DNA of 64,000 nucleotides, taken from NCBI RefSeq assembly GCF_023715225.1, contig NZ_JAMBNS010000013.1, forward strand, positions 1 through 64,000. The letters are read 5' to 3'. Numbering within the stretch: position 1 is the first letter of the stretch; each line of letters begins with the position of its first letter. The notes under the pieces were generated by a model. It had not been told where the DNA came from. It was given only the letters and a program-made list of their open reading frames with translations, and searched no databases. Shown piece by piece: positions 1-8,534 of the stretch. This DNA is from Robertmurraya korlensis. Lineage in GTDB: Bacteria; Bacillota; Bacilli; Bacillales; Cytobacillaceae. Both the position numbers and the translations under genes were made by a program.

Positions 1-127
1 ATGGTTTACTATAACAACTATCGTTATCAATGGAATTTAAAAAAGATGACTCCTATTCAATTTAGGAATCATCTTTTAGCTGCTTAGTCTCTTTTTTTAT
101 AGTGTCCTTGACAAAGGTGCCAGTTTA
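1..127 (+). mobile_element. Right end of an IS3-family (IS150-like) insertion sequence, truncated by the window edge
   Basis: Bases 1-87 encode the last 28 residues of an IS3-family OrfB transposase in frame 1: the tail reads YQWNLKKMTPIQFRNHLLAA and then a stop, which is the usual C-terminus of this group (conserved NLKKMTP and YRNHL-like motifs). The stop is followed by a likely terminal inverted repeat ending near base 127 (gtgtccttgacaaaggtgcc, then agttta), which resembles the right end of IS150-type elements. The transposase body and left end lie outside the window, so it cannot be said whether the copy is intact. Confidence 0.8.
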
Positions 128-396
128 ATCCGCTGCTTCTTTTTTGTTTTAATGAAATACCCAGGTTGCGGGAAGCCCAAACCTTCTTTTTTTATTTTTT
201 GGGCTGGTCTAGTTGACCGGTGGGGGATATTTTTGTTGATGCGGGCAATTAGCGCGCCCCTATCTTACCGACTAACTACTTTTTCCTCTCCTACGGGCAC
301 TGCCCCCCCCCAAGCCAAGCAAAATAAAATGCCCCCCTCCCTACAAAACTGTTAAAATATAAATAGAGAAGTTATCACGATAAGGGGTCTTGCGCA
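128..396. other. Non-coding stretch between the IS end and lytS
   Basis: No convincing gene is seen. It holds a C-run near 304-312 and a weak hairpin near 171-211 (agccca paired with tgggct across a T-rich loop). An open frame at 152-355 has no ribosome binding site and a composition unlike a protein, so it was not called. The lytS ribosome binding site (aagggg) lies at its right edge. Confidence 0.6.
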
Positions 397-2151
397 ATGT
401 TTGAATTATTGCTCACGATGGTTGAACGGTTGGGGATTATTGTTACGATTGCGTTCGTGTTGACACGTTTTCCCTTTTTCCGAGACATGATTTATCAAGA
501 ACAGCTAGATCGAAAACAGCAATTTACAGCCATCTTATTTTTTGGCTTCTTTGGCATTATTGGAACGTATTCTGGATTAACATTAAGTACGGAGAGCCTA
601 CACTTTAGCTCGTGGACAGCGGGTTTGAATCAAGACGAAGCGATCGCGAACTCCCGTGTCGTAGGCGTGGTGATTGCCGGGTTGCTCGGAGGATATAAAG
701 TAGGAATTGGAGCAGGAATCATTGCTGGTCTACACCGATTTACGCTCGGAGGTTTCACCGGCATCTCTTGTGGACTAGCAGCTATCATTGCTGGAATTCT
801 CGCGGGTCTATTTCACCGTAAAAATAAACATGTTCGATTACAATCGGCATTTTTTATCGGTGCCCTAGCAGAATCCGTTCAAATGCTTATTATCTTACTG
901 ATTTCTCGTCCATTTGAAAAAGCCTGGACACTAGTGGAACTTATCGGAGTTCCTATGATTCTTGCAAACGGAATTGGAAGCGCACTCTTTTTACTAATTA
1001 TCAAAAGTGTGATTAACGAAGAGGAGCGAACGGGTGCCATTCAAGCACAAAAAACGCTTCGCATTGCTGAAAAGACACTTAGCCATTTACGCAATGGACT
1101 GTCCCAGGATTCGGCAAAAGCAGTTTGTCATATTCTCCATAACGAAATTCGTACAAGTGCCGTCTCTATGACGAATACGAAGGAAATTCTTGCACATGTG
1201 GGGCTTGGTTATGGTCACCATCAAGTTGGGAGTCCTATACAAACACAAATTACTCAGTCTGCTATCCAAAAAGGAGAAACCATTGTTGCTGATAAAAATG
1301 CCATCCAATGCCGTGAAAAGAGTTGCCCCCTTGGTGCTGTAGTAGTTGCTCCATTACGACAACGAGGAGAAACGATCGGAACGTTAAAATTTTACTTTCG
1401 TTCTGAAAAAGAAATCACCCCTGTAATTATGGAGCTTGTGTCAGGATTAAGCTCATTATTAAGTAACCAGCTTGAAATCGCTGATGTTGACCGTGCTTAT
1501 CAGCTGGCAAAAGAAGCCGAAATCAAAGCACTGCAGGCACAAATCAGTCCGCATTTCTTATTCAATACATTGAACACGATTTTGTCGCTCATTCGTCTGG
1601 ATCCTATGAAGGCACGAAAGCTACTCGTTTCACTGTCTCATTTTTTACGCCAAAACTTGTCCGTTACCACTCAAAGCTTAACTACGCTTGAGCAGGAACT
1701 GAAGCATGTGAAAGCTTACTTAGCCATTGAGGAGGCAAGATTCGCCAATAAATTATCGGTCATTTATGATATAGACGAAAGCACCCTGTTGCAAAATATC
1801 CCTCCGCTTACGCTTCAACCCATTGTTGAAAATGCGATTAAGCATGGATTTAAAGATAAAGAAGAGAATTGTTTCATCCATATATCTACTAAAAAAGAAC
1901 CAACACATATACTTGTCACCATTGAAGATAATGGCGCAGGAATTCCTCCTGAGAGAATTCAGGAATTATTAGCACAACCCATTTCATCTGAAATAGGAAG
2001 CGGAGTCGCGCTATACAATGTAAACCGTCGCCTATCTTTTGTATTTGGTGAAAAAACTACCCTTCAAATCAACAGCATATTACACCAAGGTACGAGCATA
2101 CAGTTTTCAATACCAATCATGGAGGTGAACGAAGATGGAGCCATTCATTAA
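397..2151 (+). CDS. lytS: LytS/BtsS-type sensor histidine kinase
   Basis: Sensor kinase, 584 aa. Residues 1-205 hold about six membrane helices of the 5TM-5TMR_LYT type, 225-365 look like a GAF domain, and the kinase core follows. The phospho-acceptor is probably His386 in ISPHFLFNTLN, the N-box reads QPIVENAIKHGF and the G-box EDNGAGIP. Length and order are typical of LytS/YehU/BtsS kinases. The gene overlaps the response regulator by 17 bp. A CstA-family transporter follows the pair; by analogy to E. coli BtsSR-BtsT and B. subtilis LytST-PftAB, a role in sensing pyruvate or a similar overflow metabolite is plausible but inferred. Confidence 0.9.
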   Translation: MFELLLTMVERLGIIVTIAFVLTRFPFFRDMIYQEQLDRKQQFTAILFFGFFGIIGTYSGLTLSTESLHFSSWTAGLNQDEAIANSRVVGVVIAGLLGGYKVGIGAGIIAGLHRFTLGGFTGISCGLAAIIAGILAGLFHRKNKHVRLQSAFFIGALAESVQMLIILLISRPFEKAWTLVELIGVPMILANGIGSALFLLIIKSVINEEERTGAIQAQKTLRIAEKTLSHLRNGLSQDSAKAVCHILHNEIRTSAVSMTNTKEILAHVGLGYGHHQVGSPIQTQITQSAIQKGETIVADKNAIQCREKSCPLGAVVVAPLRQRGETIGTLKFYFRSEKEITPVIMELVSGLSSLLSNQLEIADVDRAYQLAKEAEIKALQAQISPHFLFNTLNTILSLIRLDPMKARKLLVSLSHFLRQNLSVTTQSLTTLEQELKHVKAYLAIEEARFANKLSVIYDIDESTLLQNIPPLTLQPIVENAIKHGFKDKEENCFIHISTKKEPTHILVTIEDNGAGIPPERIQELLAQPISSEIGSGVALYNVNRRLSFVFGEKTTLQINSILHQGTSIQFSIPIMEVNEDGAIH

Positions 2152-2860
2152 AGTAATGGTAGTCGACGATGAACCATATAGTCGAGAAGAATTAAAGCAT
2201 CTGCTACAGTCCTTTTCAACGATTCAAGTGGTTGGAGAAGCAGAATCTGGCGAGTCGGCCCTTATGAAGATATTACAGCTTCAACCGGATGTCCTCTTTT
2301 TAGACGTGGAAATGCCTCGAATGAACGGAATGGAATTAGCAAAAGCACTTAAAGAATTTAAAAAACCTCCTTATATTGTGTTTGCTACCGCGTATCCTGA
2401 ATTTGCTGCGGAGGCCTTTCGGTATGATGCCTTGGATTATTTGTTGAAGCCTTTTGATGAAGATCAGCTACATGAAACCATTCGAAGATTAGAAAAAAAG
2501 CTTGCTCCGATAAAAGAGCAAAGCAAAACCTCAGGAAAGCTTGCGATTGAAGCAGACGGGGAGATTTTATTTATTGATCCAAAGGAAGTTTACTATATTG
2601 TGAGAGATGAAAAGAGTACAAAGCTAGTTACGGAGGATCATGAACTCATTACGAAGCTCCCTCTTAAAGAGTTTGAATCAAGGCTCGTTCCCTTTGGCTT
2701 TTTCCGTATTCATAAAAGCTTTCTTGTGAATTTAACCTATGTCAAACGTCTGACTCCTTGGTTTAACGGTGCTTATCAGCTAGAGCTTGAAGGAAAAAAG
2801 GAGCTTCTCTCCGTGAGTAGAAACTACGTGAAAGCTCTAAGATCAAGACTCGAAATCTAA
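2135..2860 (+). CDS. lytT: LytT-type response regulator (REC + LytTR)
   Basis: Response regulator of 241 aa, partner of the preceding kinase (coding overlap of 17 bp, so probably translationally coupled). The receiver domain has the acidic pair in VVDDEP and the phosphorylation site Asp57 in FLDVEMP. Residues about 137-240 form a LytTR DNA-binding domain (motif RIHKSFLVNL). LytTR proteins bind direct repeats just upstream of target promoters; the natural target is the cstA-like gene 148 bp downstream, which has its own promoter region with a poor -35 element. Confidence 0.9.
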   Translation: MEPFIKVMVVDDEPYSREELKHLLQSFSTIQVVGEAESGESALMKILQLQPDVLFLDVEMPRMNGMELAKALKEFKKPPYIVFATAYPEFAAEAFRYDALDYLLKPFDEDQLHETIRRLEKKLAPIKEQSKTSGKLAIEADGEILFIDPKEVYYIVRDEKSTKLVTEDHELITKLPLKEFESRLVPFGFFRIHKSFLVNLTYVKRLTPWFNGAYQLELEGKKELLSVSRNYVKALRSRLEI

Positions 2861-2959
2861 TTAGCTACTAATTTTGCATGTTAATTCAGATTAACGACAT
2901 GATAACGTTGGAAAACTGCTTTTTAATCCAAAATTCCCCTTCCAAGCTCTCTTGTCTTT

Positions 2960-2985
2960 TATAATCGTTTATGAAAACGCATTCA
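2960..2985 (+). promoter_or_regulatory. Likely cstA promoter -10 with overlapping cre-like site
   Basis: A TATAAT at 2960-2965 has no good -35 match, fitting an activator-dependent promoter. TGAAAACGCATTCA at 2972-2985 matches the CcpA cre consensus TGWNANCGNTNWCA at all but one fixed position and lies just after the predicted start of transcription, where CcpA usually represses. Confidence 0.5.
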
Positions 2986-3008
2986 TAAATATTTAAGGGG
3001 GAATTAGT

Positions 3009-4463
3009 TTGTATACCTTTTTAGCAGGAATTGCCCTACTCATCGTTGGTTACTTTACTTACGGAAAGTTTGTCGAAAAAATCTTTGGGGTGAAGGCGGA
3101 TCGTGCGACACCTGCATATGTGAATAACGATGGAATAGACTATGTGCCGATGAGCACACCAAAGAACTCCCTTATTCAGCTATTAAATATTGCTGGTACT
3201 GGACCTGTCTTCGGTCCGATATTAGGAGCTCTTTACGGGCCGGTTGCCTTCATTTGGATTGTCATTGGCTGTATTTTTGCGGGGGCTGTTCATGACTACT
3301 TAACTGGTATGATTTCTATCCGAAACAAAGGAGCTCATCTACCTGAGCTGGCGAGCCGGTTCCTAGGAAAAGTGATGAAGCATGTTGTGAATGGCTTTGC
3401 TGTTCTTCTTCTTTTACTTGTTGGAACCGTGTTTGTTACCACTCCAGCTAGCTTACTGCATGTGGTGATGGACGGAAAAATTGCCTTATCTCTTATCATC
3501 TTTGCTATTTTTGCTTATTATGTTTTAGCTACTTTGCTTCCAGTAGATAAATTAATTGGTCGCTTATATCCATATTTCGGAGCCCTTTTACTAATAAGTG
3601 CGCTAGGCGTTGGAATCATGTTGGTGGTTACAGGAGCACCAATTCCAGAACTATCATTAACAAACTTTCACCCAGATAATCTACCAGTTTTACCATTGTT
3701 ATTCTTTACGATCTCTTGTGGAGCTCTTTCTGGGTTCCATGCGACACAAACACCAATCATCTCTCGTACCACTCAAAACGAGAAACAAGGCCGTAAAATT
3801 TTCTATGGCATGATGATCACAGAAGGTGTCATCGCTATGATTTGGGCGGCGGCGGCCATGAGCGTATTTGATGGTGGTTATGCAGGATTAAAAGAAGTTC
3901 TAGCTGCTGGGGGACCTGGAGCCGTTGTCAGCCAAGCGTCTACCGCTCTACTTGGTGCAATCGGTGGAACATTAGCGATCCTTGGTGTAGTCGTTCTTCC
4001 CATCACATCGGGTGATACAGCTTTCCGAAGTGCACGTATGATTATCGCTGAATATATCAATGTGGCTCAAAAGAAACTGAGCAACCGTTTGTGGATCGCT
4101 GTTCCATTATTTGCTGTATCCGCAGTTTTGACTCAAATGGACTTTAACTTATTATGGAGATACTTCAGCTGGGCTAACCAGTCCACTGCTGTAATTGCAC
4201 TATTCGTTGCAGCCATGTACCTTTACATTGCGAAAAAGAATTACTATATTGCACTCGTACCAGGAACATTTATGCTCGTAATGGTGATTACCTATATTTT
4301 AAATGCCCAAATTGGATTTGGCCTTTCTATGAATACTTCATGGATTGGTGGATTTATCGGAACAGCGGTCTTAGTCGTCATGTTCTTCCGAGCAGCGAAA
4401 AAGGCACGTGCAAACAATCTACCGCTTGAAGAAGATATTTCAAATTGGAATCGAGTGGCATAA
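3009..4463 (+). CDS. cstA: CstA-family transporter (short form; candidate pyruvate or peptide transporter)
   Basis: Integral membrane protein of 484 aa with about 13 hydrophobic segments and CstA-family motifs near the N-terminus (NNDGIDYVP, then NIAGTGPVFGPI). It is much shorter than E. coli CstA (about 700 aa) and matches the short CstA/BtsT-like branch. The start is TTG at 3009, preceded at 8 bp by aaggggg; no nearby ATG has a comparable site. The lytST pair directly upstream suggests LytT activation, and a cre-like site suggests glucose repression. Family members carry pyruvate or peptides; the substrate here is not shown by sequence. Confidence 0.85.
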   Translation: MYTFLAGIALLIVGYFTYGKFVEKIFGVKADRATPAYVNNDGIDYVPMSTPKNSLIQLLNIAGTGPVFGPILGALYGPVAFIWIVIGCIFAGAVHDYLTGMISIRNKGAHLPELASRFLGKVMKHVVNGFAVLLLLLVGTVFVTTPASLLHVVMDGKIALSLIIFAIFAYYVLATLLPVDKLIGRLYPYFGALLLISALGVGIMLVVTGAPIPELSLTNFHPDNLPVLPLLFFTISCGALSGFHATQTPIISRTTQNEKQGRKIFYGMMITEGVIAMIWAAAAMSVFDGGYAGLKEVLAAGGPGAVVSQASTALLGAIGGTLAILGVVVLPITSGDTAFRSARMIIAEYINVAQKKLSNRLWIAVPLFAVSAVLTQMDFNLLWRYFSWANQSTAVIALFVAAMYLYIAKKNYYIALVPGTFMLVMVITYILNAQIGFGLSMNTSWIGGFIGTAVLVVMFFRAAKKARANNLPLEEDISNWNRVA

Positions 4464-4491
4464 GCTATACCCAAATTCGTACTCAAAAACA

Positions 4492-4530
4492 AACCCAAAG
4501 GGGCACTCCCTTTGGGTTATTTTTATTTGA
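4492..4530. terminator. Bidirectional terminator between cstA and pilC
   Basis: Stem AACCCAAAGGG / CCCTTTGGGTT at 4492-4518 followed by ttattttta. It sits between two convergent genes and can end both the cstA transcript and the long pilus operon. Confidence 0.85.
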
Positions 4531-5737
4531 AATTTTCATAAATGGAGAACATAGGTAGCATCGCGGCCATTACGATTAAGCCTACAATACTTCCTAACAC
4601 TGCAATCATAAGAGGCTCTAAGATTGCACTCAAACGAGTGGACATCTCCTCCACATCGTCCTCATAAAACTCGGCAATTTTCTCAAACATCGTATCGAGT
4701 TGTCCGGTTTCTTCCCCGATTCGCACCATATGCGTAGTAATCTTAGGAAATACCCAGCTGTTCGCCAAAGGAGTGGATAAGCTTTCTCCACGTCTTAACG
4801 AATTCTTTGAATCCTCGAGCACCTTCGCAACAACTGAATTTCCCGCCACTTCTGCGCTCATCGTTAATGTTTGTAGAACGGGAACTGAGCTGGCAAACAA
4901 TGAGGCCATCGTTCTTGATACACGTGCTAGAATGGTTTTTTGCAACAATGTCCCAAAGATTGGCGTTCTTAATGCGATTAAATCAAGCATATACCGCCCC
5001 TTTGGATTCCGCTTCGTTGCAATAAATCCTATTACTAGTAAGACAACAACGGATAGTGCGATATACCATTGGTGAATCAAGAAATCAGACGCTGCCATTA
5101 CGATTTTCGTTGGAACAGGAATTTCTCCACCTACTGATAGTAAGTTGTTTAATAGACTCGGAAGAACCTTGGTTAAAAGAATGACGACAACGATAACCGC
5201 CACAATGGAAACAGCAATCGGGTACACCATCGCTGACTTTACCTTTTCCTTCACCTTCCGATCTTTTTCATAAAAGATCGCTAATCGGTTCATTACATTT
5301 TCTAAGTCCCCACTCGTTTCCCCGGCAAGAACCATATTTACAAAAATACGATCAAAGATTTTCGGAAACTGTGAACATGATTTTGACAGAGATGTCCCGG
5401 AACGAACATCTTGATAAATCGTCTTTAACGCTTGTTGAAATGGCTTTGATGACACTTGCTCAGAAAGGAGATTGATTGCATCAACAATTGGCGTCCCTGC
5501 ATTCAGCAAGGTAGCTAACTGACGGCAAAAAATAACGAAGTCCTGATTTTTAACAGGCGCTCCAATAATAATATTAAGATCCTTATTTAAAAACGACTCT
5601 TTTATTTCCTTTAGCTCAGCAATATATAAGCCTCTACGTTCAAGCTCCTCTGCTGCCGCTACTTGATTGGCTGCCATGAGCTTTCCTTTTTGCTCTTTGC
5701 CAGTAAGGGAGTCAATTCCCTTGTATTTAAATTGCAT
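4523..5737 (-). CDS. pilC: Type IV pilus inner-membrane platform protein PilC
   Basis: Polytopic membrane protein of 404 aa of the GspF/PilC family, the platform on which the pilus motors act. It has the N-terminal FKYKGID-type segment, two repeated T2SSF cytoplasmic domains (about residues 70-195 and 275-400), and three membrane helices near 170-195, 220-240 and 375-400. It is the last gene of the pil operon, 25 bp after pilT. Length is normal for the family. A ComG system would lack pilT and the pilMNO genes, so this is a true type IV pilus locus. Confidence 0.93.
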   Translation of the reverse strand: MQFKYKGIDSLTGKEQKGKLMAANQVAAAEELERRGLYIAELKEIKESFLNKDLNIIIGAPVKNQDFVIFCRQLATLLNAGTPIVDAINLLSEQVSSKPFQQALKTIYQDVRSGTSLSKSCSQFPKIFDRIFVNMVLAGETSGDLENVMNRLAIFYEKDRKVKEKVKSAMVYPIAVSIVAVIVVVILLTKVLPSLLNNLLSVGGEIPVPTKIVMAASDFLIHQWYIALSVVVLLVIGFIATKRNPKGRYMLDLIALRTPIFGTLLQKTILARVSRTMASLFASSVPVLQTLTMSAEVAGNSVVAKVLEDSKNSLRRGESLSTPLANSWVFPKITTHMVRIGEETGQLDTMFEKIAEFYEDDVEEMSTRLSAILEPLMIAVLGSIVGLIVMAAMLPMFSIYENFK

Positions 5738-5762
5738 GTTCTCCCCGCCTTTTGGTCAAGGT

Positions 5763-6800
5763 TTATTGATGCTCATCCCAGCCCGGGACGAATTCATCCG
5801 CTGTTTGTTTGGTTATCAAGCCACTTTGAACGAGTTCTCTTACCGACATATTCATCGTTTGCATGCCGAGAGCTTTATTCGTTTCTAAGATGGATTGAAT
5901 TTGGTGGATTTTATTGGAGCGAATCAAGTTAGAGACCGCATGATTGTTTACCAGAATTTCCATTGCTGCTCGTCTACCGTTATCCTGCGCCATCGGTAGT
6001 AAACGTTGGGAGATGACTCCGATAAGGTTTCCTGCAAGCTGCGTGCGAATTTGCTGTTGCTGGGTGCCAGGGAACACATCGATAATACGGTCTACCGTTT
6101 GAGCGGCTCCAGATGTATGAAGAGTCGCCAGCACAAGATGGCCTGTTTCCGCAGCTGTAATGGCCGTTTGAATCGTATCTAAATCACGCATCTCACCAAC
6201 CAGGATCACGTCAGGATCTTGACGAAGCGCCGCGCGTAACCCAACGGCAAATGAGTTCGAATCCTGACCAATTTCACGCTGGTTAATAATACTGTTTTTA
6301 TGACGATGCAAATACTCAATCGGATCCTCTAGCGTTAAAATATGTTTGCTCATATTTTCATTAATAAAATCAACAATTGCTGCAAGAGTAGTAGACTTCC
6401 CGCTTCCAGTAGGACCTGTTACAATCAGCAAACCTTGTGTTTTCTGTGCAAAGCTTCGAATGATCGGTGGAAGATAAAGGTCATTTATATTTGGTATTGT
6501 ACTGTTTATTACACGGCAAACTGTAACAACCGAACCACGTTGACGGAACACATTCACACGAAAGCGACATACACCAGGAAGGCCATATGAAAAGTCAATT
6601 TCTCCATTTTTCTCAAAAATCTCCAGCTGTGCCTCATTCATCAATTCACGTGCCATTTCCTCGGTATCATTCGGCTTAAGAATGGCTGTTCCAACCTTCT
6701 TTAGCTTCCCATTGATACGTACAATGGGCGTCACACCTGTAGTAATGTGTAAATCCGATGCCCCATTTTGAAACGCAAATAATAATAGTTTTTGAATCAT
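5763..6800 (-). CDS. pilT: Pilus retraction ATPase PilT
   Basis: Hexameric ATPase of 345 aa that powers pilus retraction. Walker A GPTGSGKSTT lies at residues 129-138, Walker B in DPDVILVGEMRD, and the His-box in GHLVLATLHT. The C-terminal segment AVSNLIRSNKIHQ matches the PilT AIRNLIRE-type motif needed for retraction. Length is typical. It follows pilB by 15 bp. Having both PilB and PilT implies dynamic pili able to support twitching, surface sensing or DNA uptake. Confidence 0.95.
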   Translation of the reverse strand: MIQKLLLFAFQNGASDLHITTGVTPIVRINGKLKKVGTAILKPNDTEEMARELMNEAQLEIFEKNGEIDFSYGLPGVCRFRVNVFRQRGSVVTVCRVINSTIPNINDLYLPPIIRSFAQKTQGLLIVTGPTGSGKSTTLAAIVDFINENMSKHILTLEDPIEYLHRHKNSIINQREIGQDSNSFAVGLRAALRQDPDVILVGEMRDLDTIQTAITAAETGHLVLATLHTSGAAQTVDRIIDVFPGTQQQQIRTQLAGNLIGVISQRLLPMAQDNGRRAAMEILVNNHAVSNLIRSNKIHQIQSILETNKALGMQTMNMSVRELVQSGLITKQTADEFVPGWDEHQ

Positions 6801-6815
6801 CGTGCTCTTCCCCCG

Positions 6816-8483
6816 TTATTCTACCGTTACGCGATAAACCTCTTCTAATGTCGTTAATCCCTGTGCTGCTTTTTGCAATCCATCCTCAAACATCGATACA
6901 AAACCTTTTGTGTTTACGTACTTCCGATAAGCAGAGTCCTGCATCTTTTGTGTAATCATATTTCGTAGCTCATCATCAATGAGGAGCGTCTCATGAATGG
7001 CCATCCGTCCGCGATACCCAGAATTATTACATGCGGAACAGCCTGTCCCTTTTCTCAGATAAGTTGTATCCATTCCTCTAGCTTGAAATTGTTCCTTTTC
7101 TTCTATTGTTGGCTCATACGGACTCGCACAGTTCTTACATACTTTTCGTACTAAACGTTGCGCAACCACACCCGTCACAGCCGAAGACACTAGGAAGGGC
7201 TCAATACCCATATCCATTAGACGACTAACGGCAGAAACCGAGTCATTTGTGTGAAGCGTACTTAACACCAGATGACCTGTAAGTGCCGATCGTAAAGCAA
7301 TTTCCGCTGTTTCTGTATCACGAATCTCACCAAGCATGATAATATCCGGGTCCTGTCTGAGGATGGAGCGAAGACCAGCCGCAAAAGTCATCCCAATATT
7401 CGCCTTAACCTGAACCTGATTAATCCCACGAATCTGATATTCAACTGGATCCTCAACTGTGATGATGTTCACTTCATCGGTATTCAGCTTTTGCAACGCG
7501 GTGTAAAGGGTGGTGGATTTTCCTGACCCTGTAGGACCAGTAACGAGAATGATTCCGTAAGCATTGCTTATCATTTTTCTGAAATTCGCTTCATTTCTCT
7601 CTGAAAATCCTAGCTTTTCAATTCCGAGCACCACGTTTCCTGTATCCAACAAACGCATAACAACCTTTTCCCCGAAAACGGTTGGAAGGATGGATACACG
7701 AAGGTCAATATTTCTCATATCAATGTCCATTTTAAAACGGCCATCTTGTGGAAGACGCTTTTCAGCGATGTTCAGCTTGGACATAATCTTAATTCTTGAA
7801 ACAAGAACATTATTCATATTCTTCGGAAGAGTACGCTCTGTTCGCAGGACTCCGTCCACACGAAGGCGAATAAGCGTTTCGTGTTCATGCGGGTCAATAT
7901 GAATATCACTTGCCCCAACTTGAAGCGCCTGGCTTAAAAGTTGATTCACCATTTTTGCGACTGGAGAATCATCTGACTGCTGAGCTTCTAAAAAGCCTTC
8001 GTCATCCTCATTTAACGGCATGTCTTCAAGCATTTTATCAATGGATTTCTGCATGCCATAGTATCGGTTTAATGCAACCTGAATTTCATGCCTTTTTGCT
8101 ATCGCTGGCTCAATCCGAAAGCCCGTACTCAAACGAAGATCGTCAATCGCAAAATAATCGAGGGGATCAACCATCGCCACAAGCAATTTATCATTTGTCT
8201 TTTTGAGCGGAAGCAGCTGGTACTTTCTCGCTAATTCTTCATCTATAATATTAATGAGCTTTCGATCAATCTCAAGCTCATATAAATTCACTTTTTTAAT
8301 GCCGAGCTGGAATTCCAGCACTTGAATAATCGTATCTTCATCCACGATATTCATCGCAACTAATTGATCACCGAGACGCAAACCAGAACTTTTTTGCTGA
8401 AGCAGGGCATCCATTAATTGCTCTTCTGTAATTACATTCGTTTCAATAAGCAAATCGCCTATACGCTTTCGCTTAACTGCCAT
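6816..8483 (-). CDS. pilB: Pilus extension ATPase PilB with c-di-GMP-binding-type MshEN domain
   Basis: Extension motor of 555 aa. Walker A GPTGSGKSTT is at residues 316-325, Walker B in DPDIIMLGEIRD, and a tetracysteine zinc site (CKNC ... CSACNNSG) near the C-terminus. The N-terminus carries two 24-residue MshEN motifs at 7-30 and 36-59, separated by exactly five residues, with RIG or RLG at the start, hydrophobic positions conserved and Gln at position 24. That is the arrangement that binds c-di-GMP in MshE-type ATPases. The only clear deviation is Asn in place of Gly at position 10 of both. Direct c-di-GMP binding is inferred. Confidence 0.95.
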   Translation of the reverse strand: MAVKRKRIGDLLIETNVITEEQLMDALLQQKSSGLRLGDQLVAMNIVDEDTIIQVLEFQLGIKKVNLYELEIDRKLINIIDEELARKYQLLPLKKTNDKLLVAMVDPLDYFAIDDLRLSTGFRIEPAIAKRHEIQVALNRYYGMQKSIDKMLEDMPLNEDDEGFLEAQQSDDSPVAKMVNQLLSQALQVGASDIHIDPHEHETLIRLRVDGVLRTERTLPKNMNNVLVSRIKIMSKLNIAEKRLPQDGRFKMDIDMRNIDLRVSILPTVFGEKVVMRLLDTGNVVLGIEKLGFSERNEANFRKMISNAYGIILVTGPTGSGKSTTLYTALQKLNTDEVNIITVEDPVEYQIRGINQVQVKANIGMTFAAGLRSILRQDPDIIMLGEIRDTETAEIALRSALTGHLVLSTLHTNDSVSAVSRLMDMGIEPFLVSSAVTGVVAQRLVRKVCKNCASPYEPTIEEKEQFQARGMDTTYLRKGTGCSACNNSGYRGRMAIHETLLIDDELRNMITQKMQDSAYRKYVNTKGFVSMFEDGLQKAAQGLTTLEEVYRVTVE

Positions 8484-8534
8484 TCTGTTGCTCTCCTTTT
8501 TATTGGTTTATCATTATATCAGCGAACTCACTTC

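Noticed and set aside
152-355. Open frame of 67 codons before lytS
   Set aside because: No ribosome binding site, contains a poly-C run read as Pro, unlike any protein; probably non-coding sequence next to the IS end.
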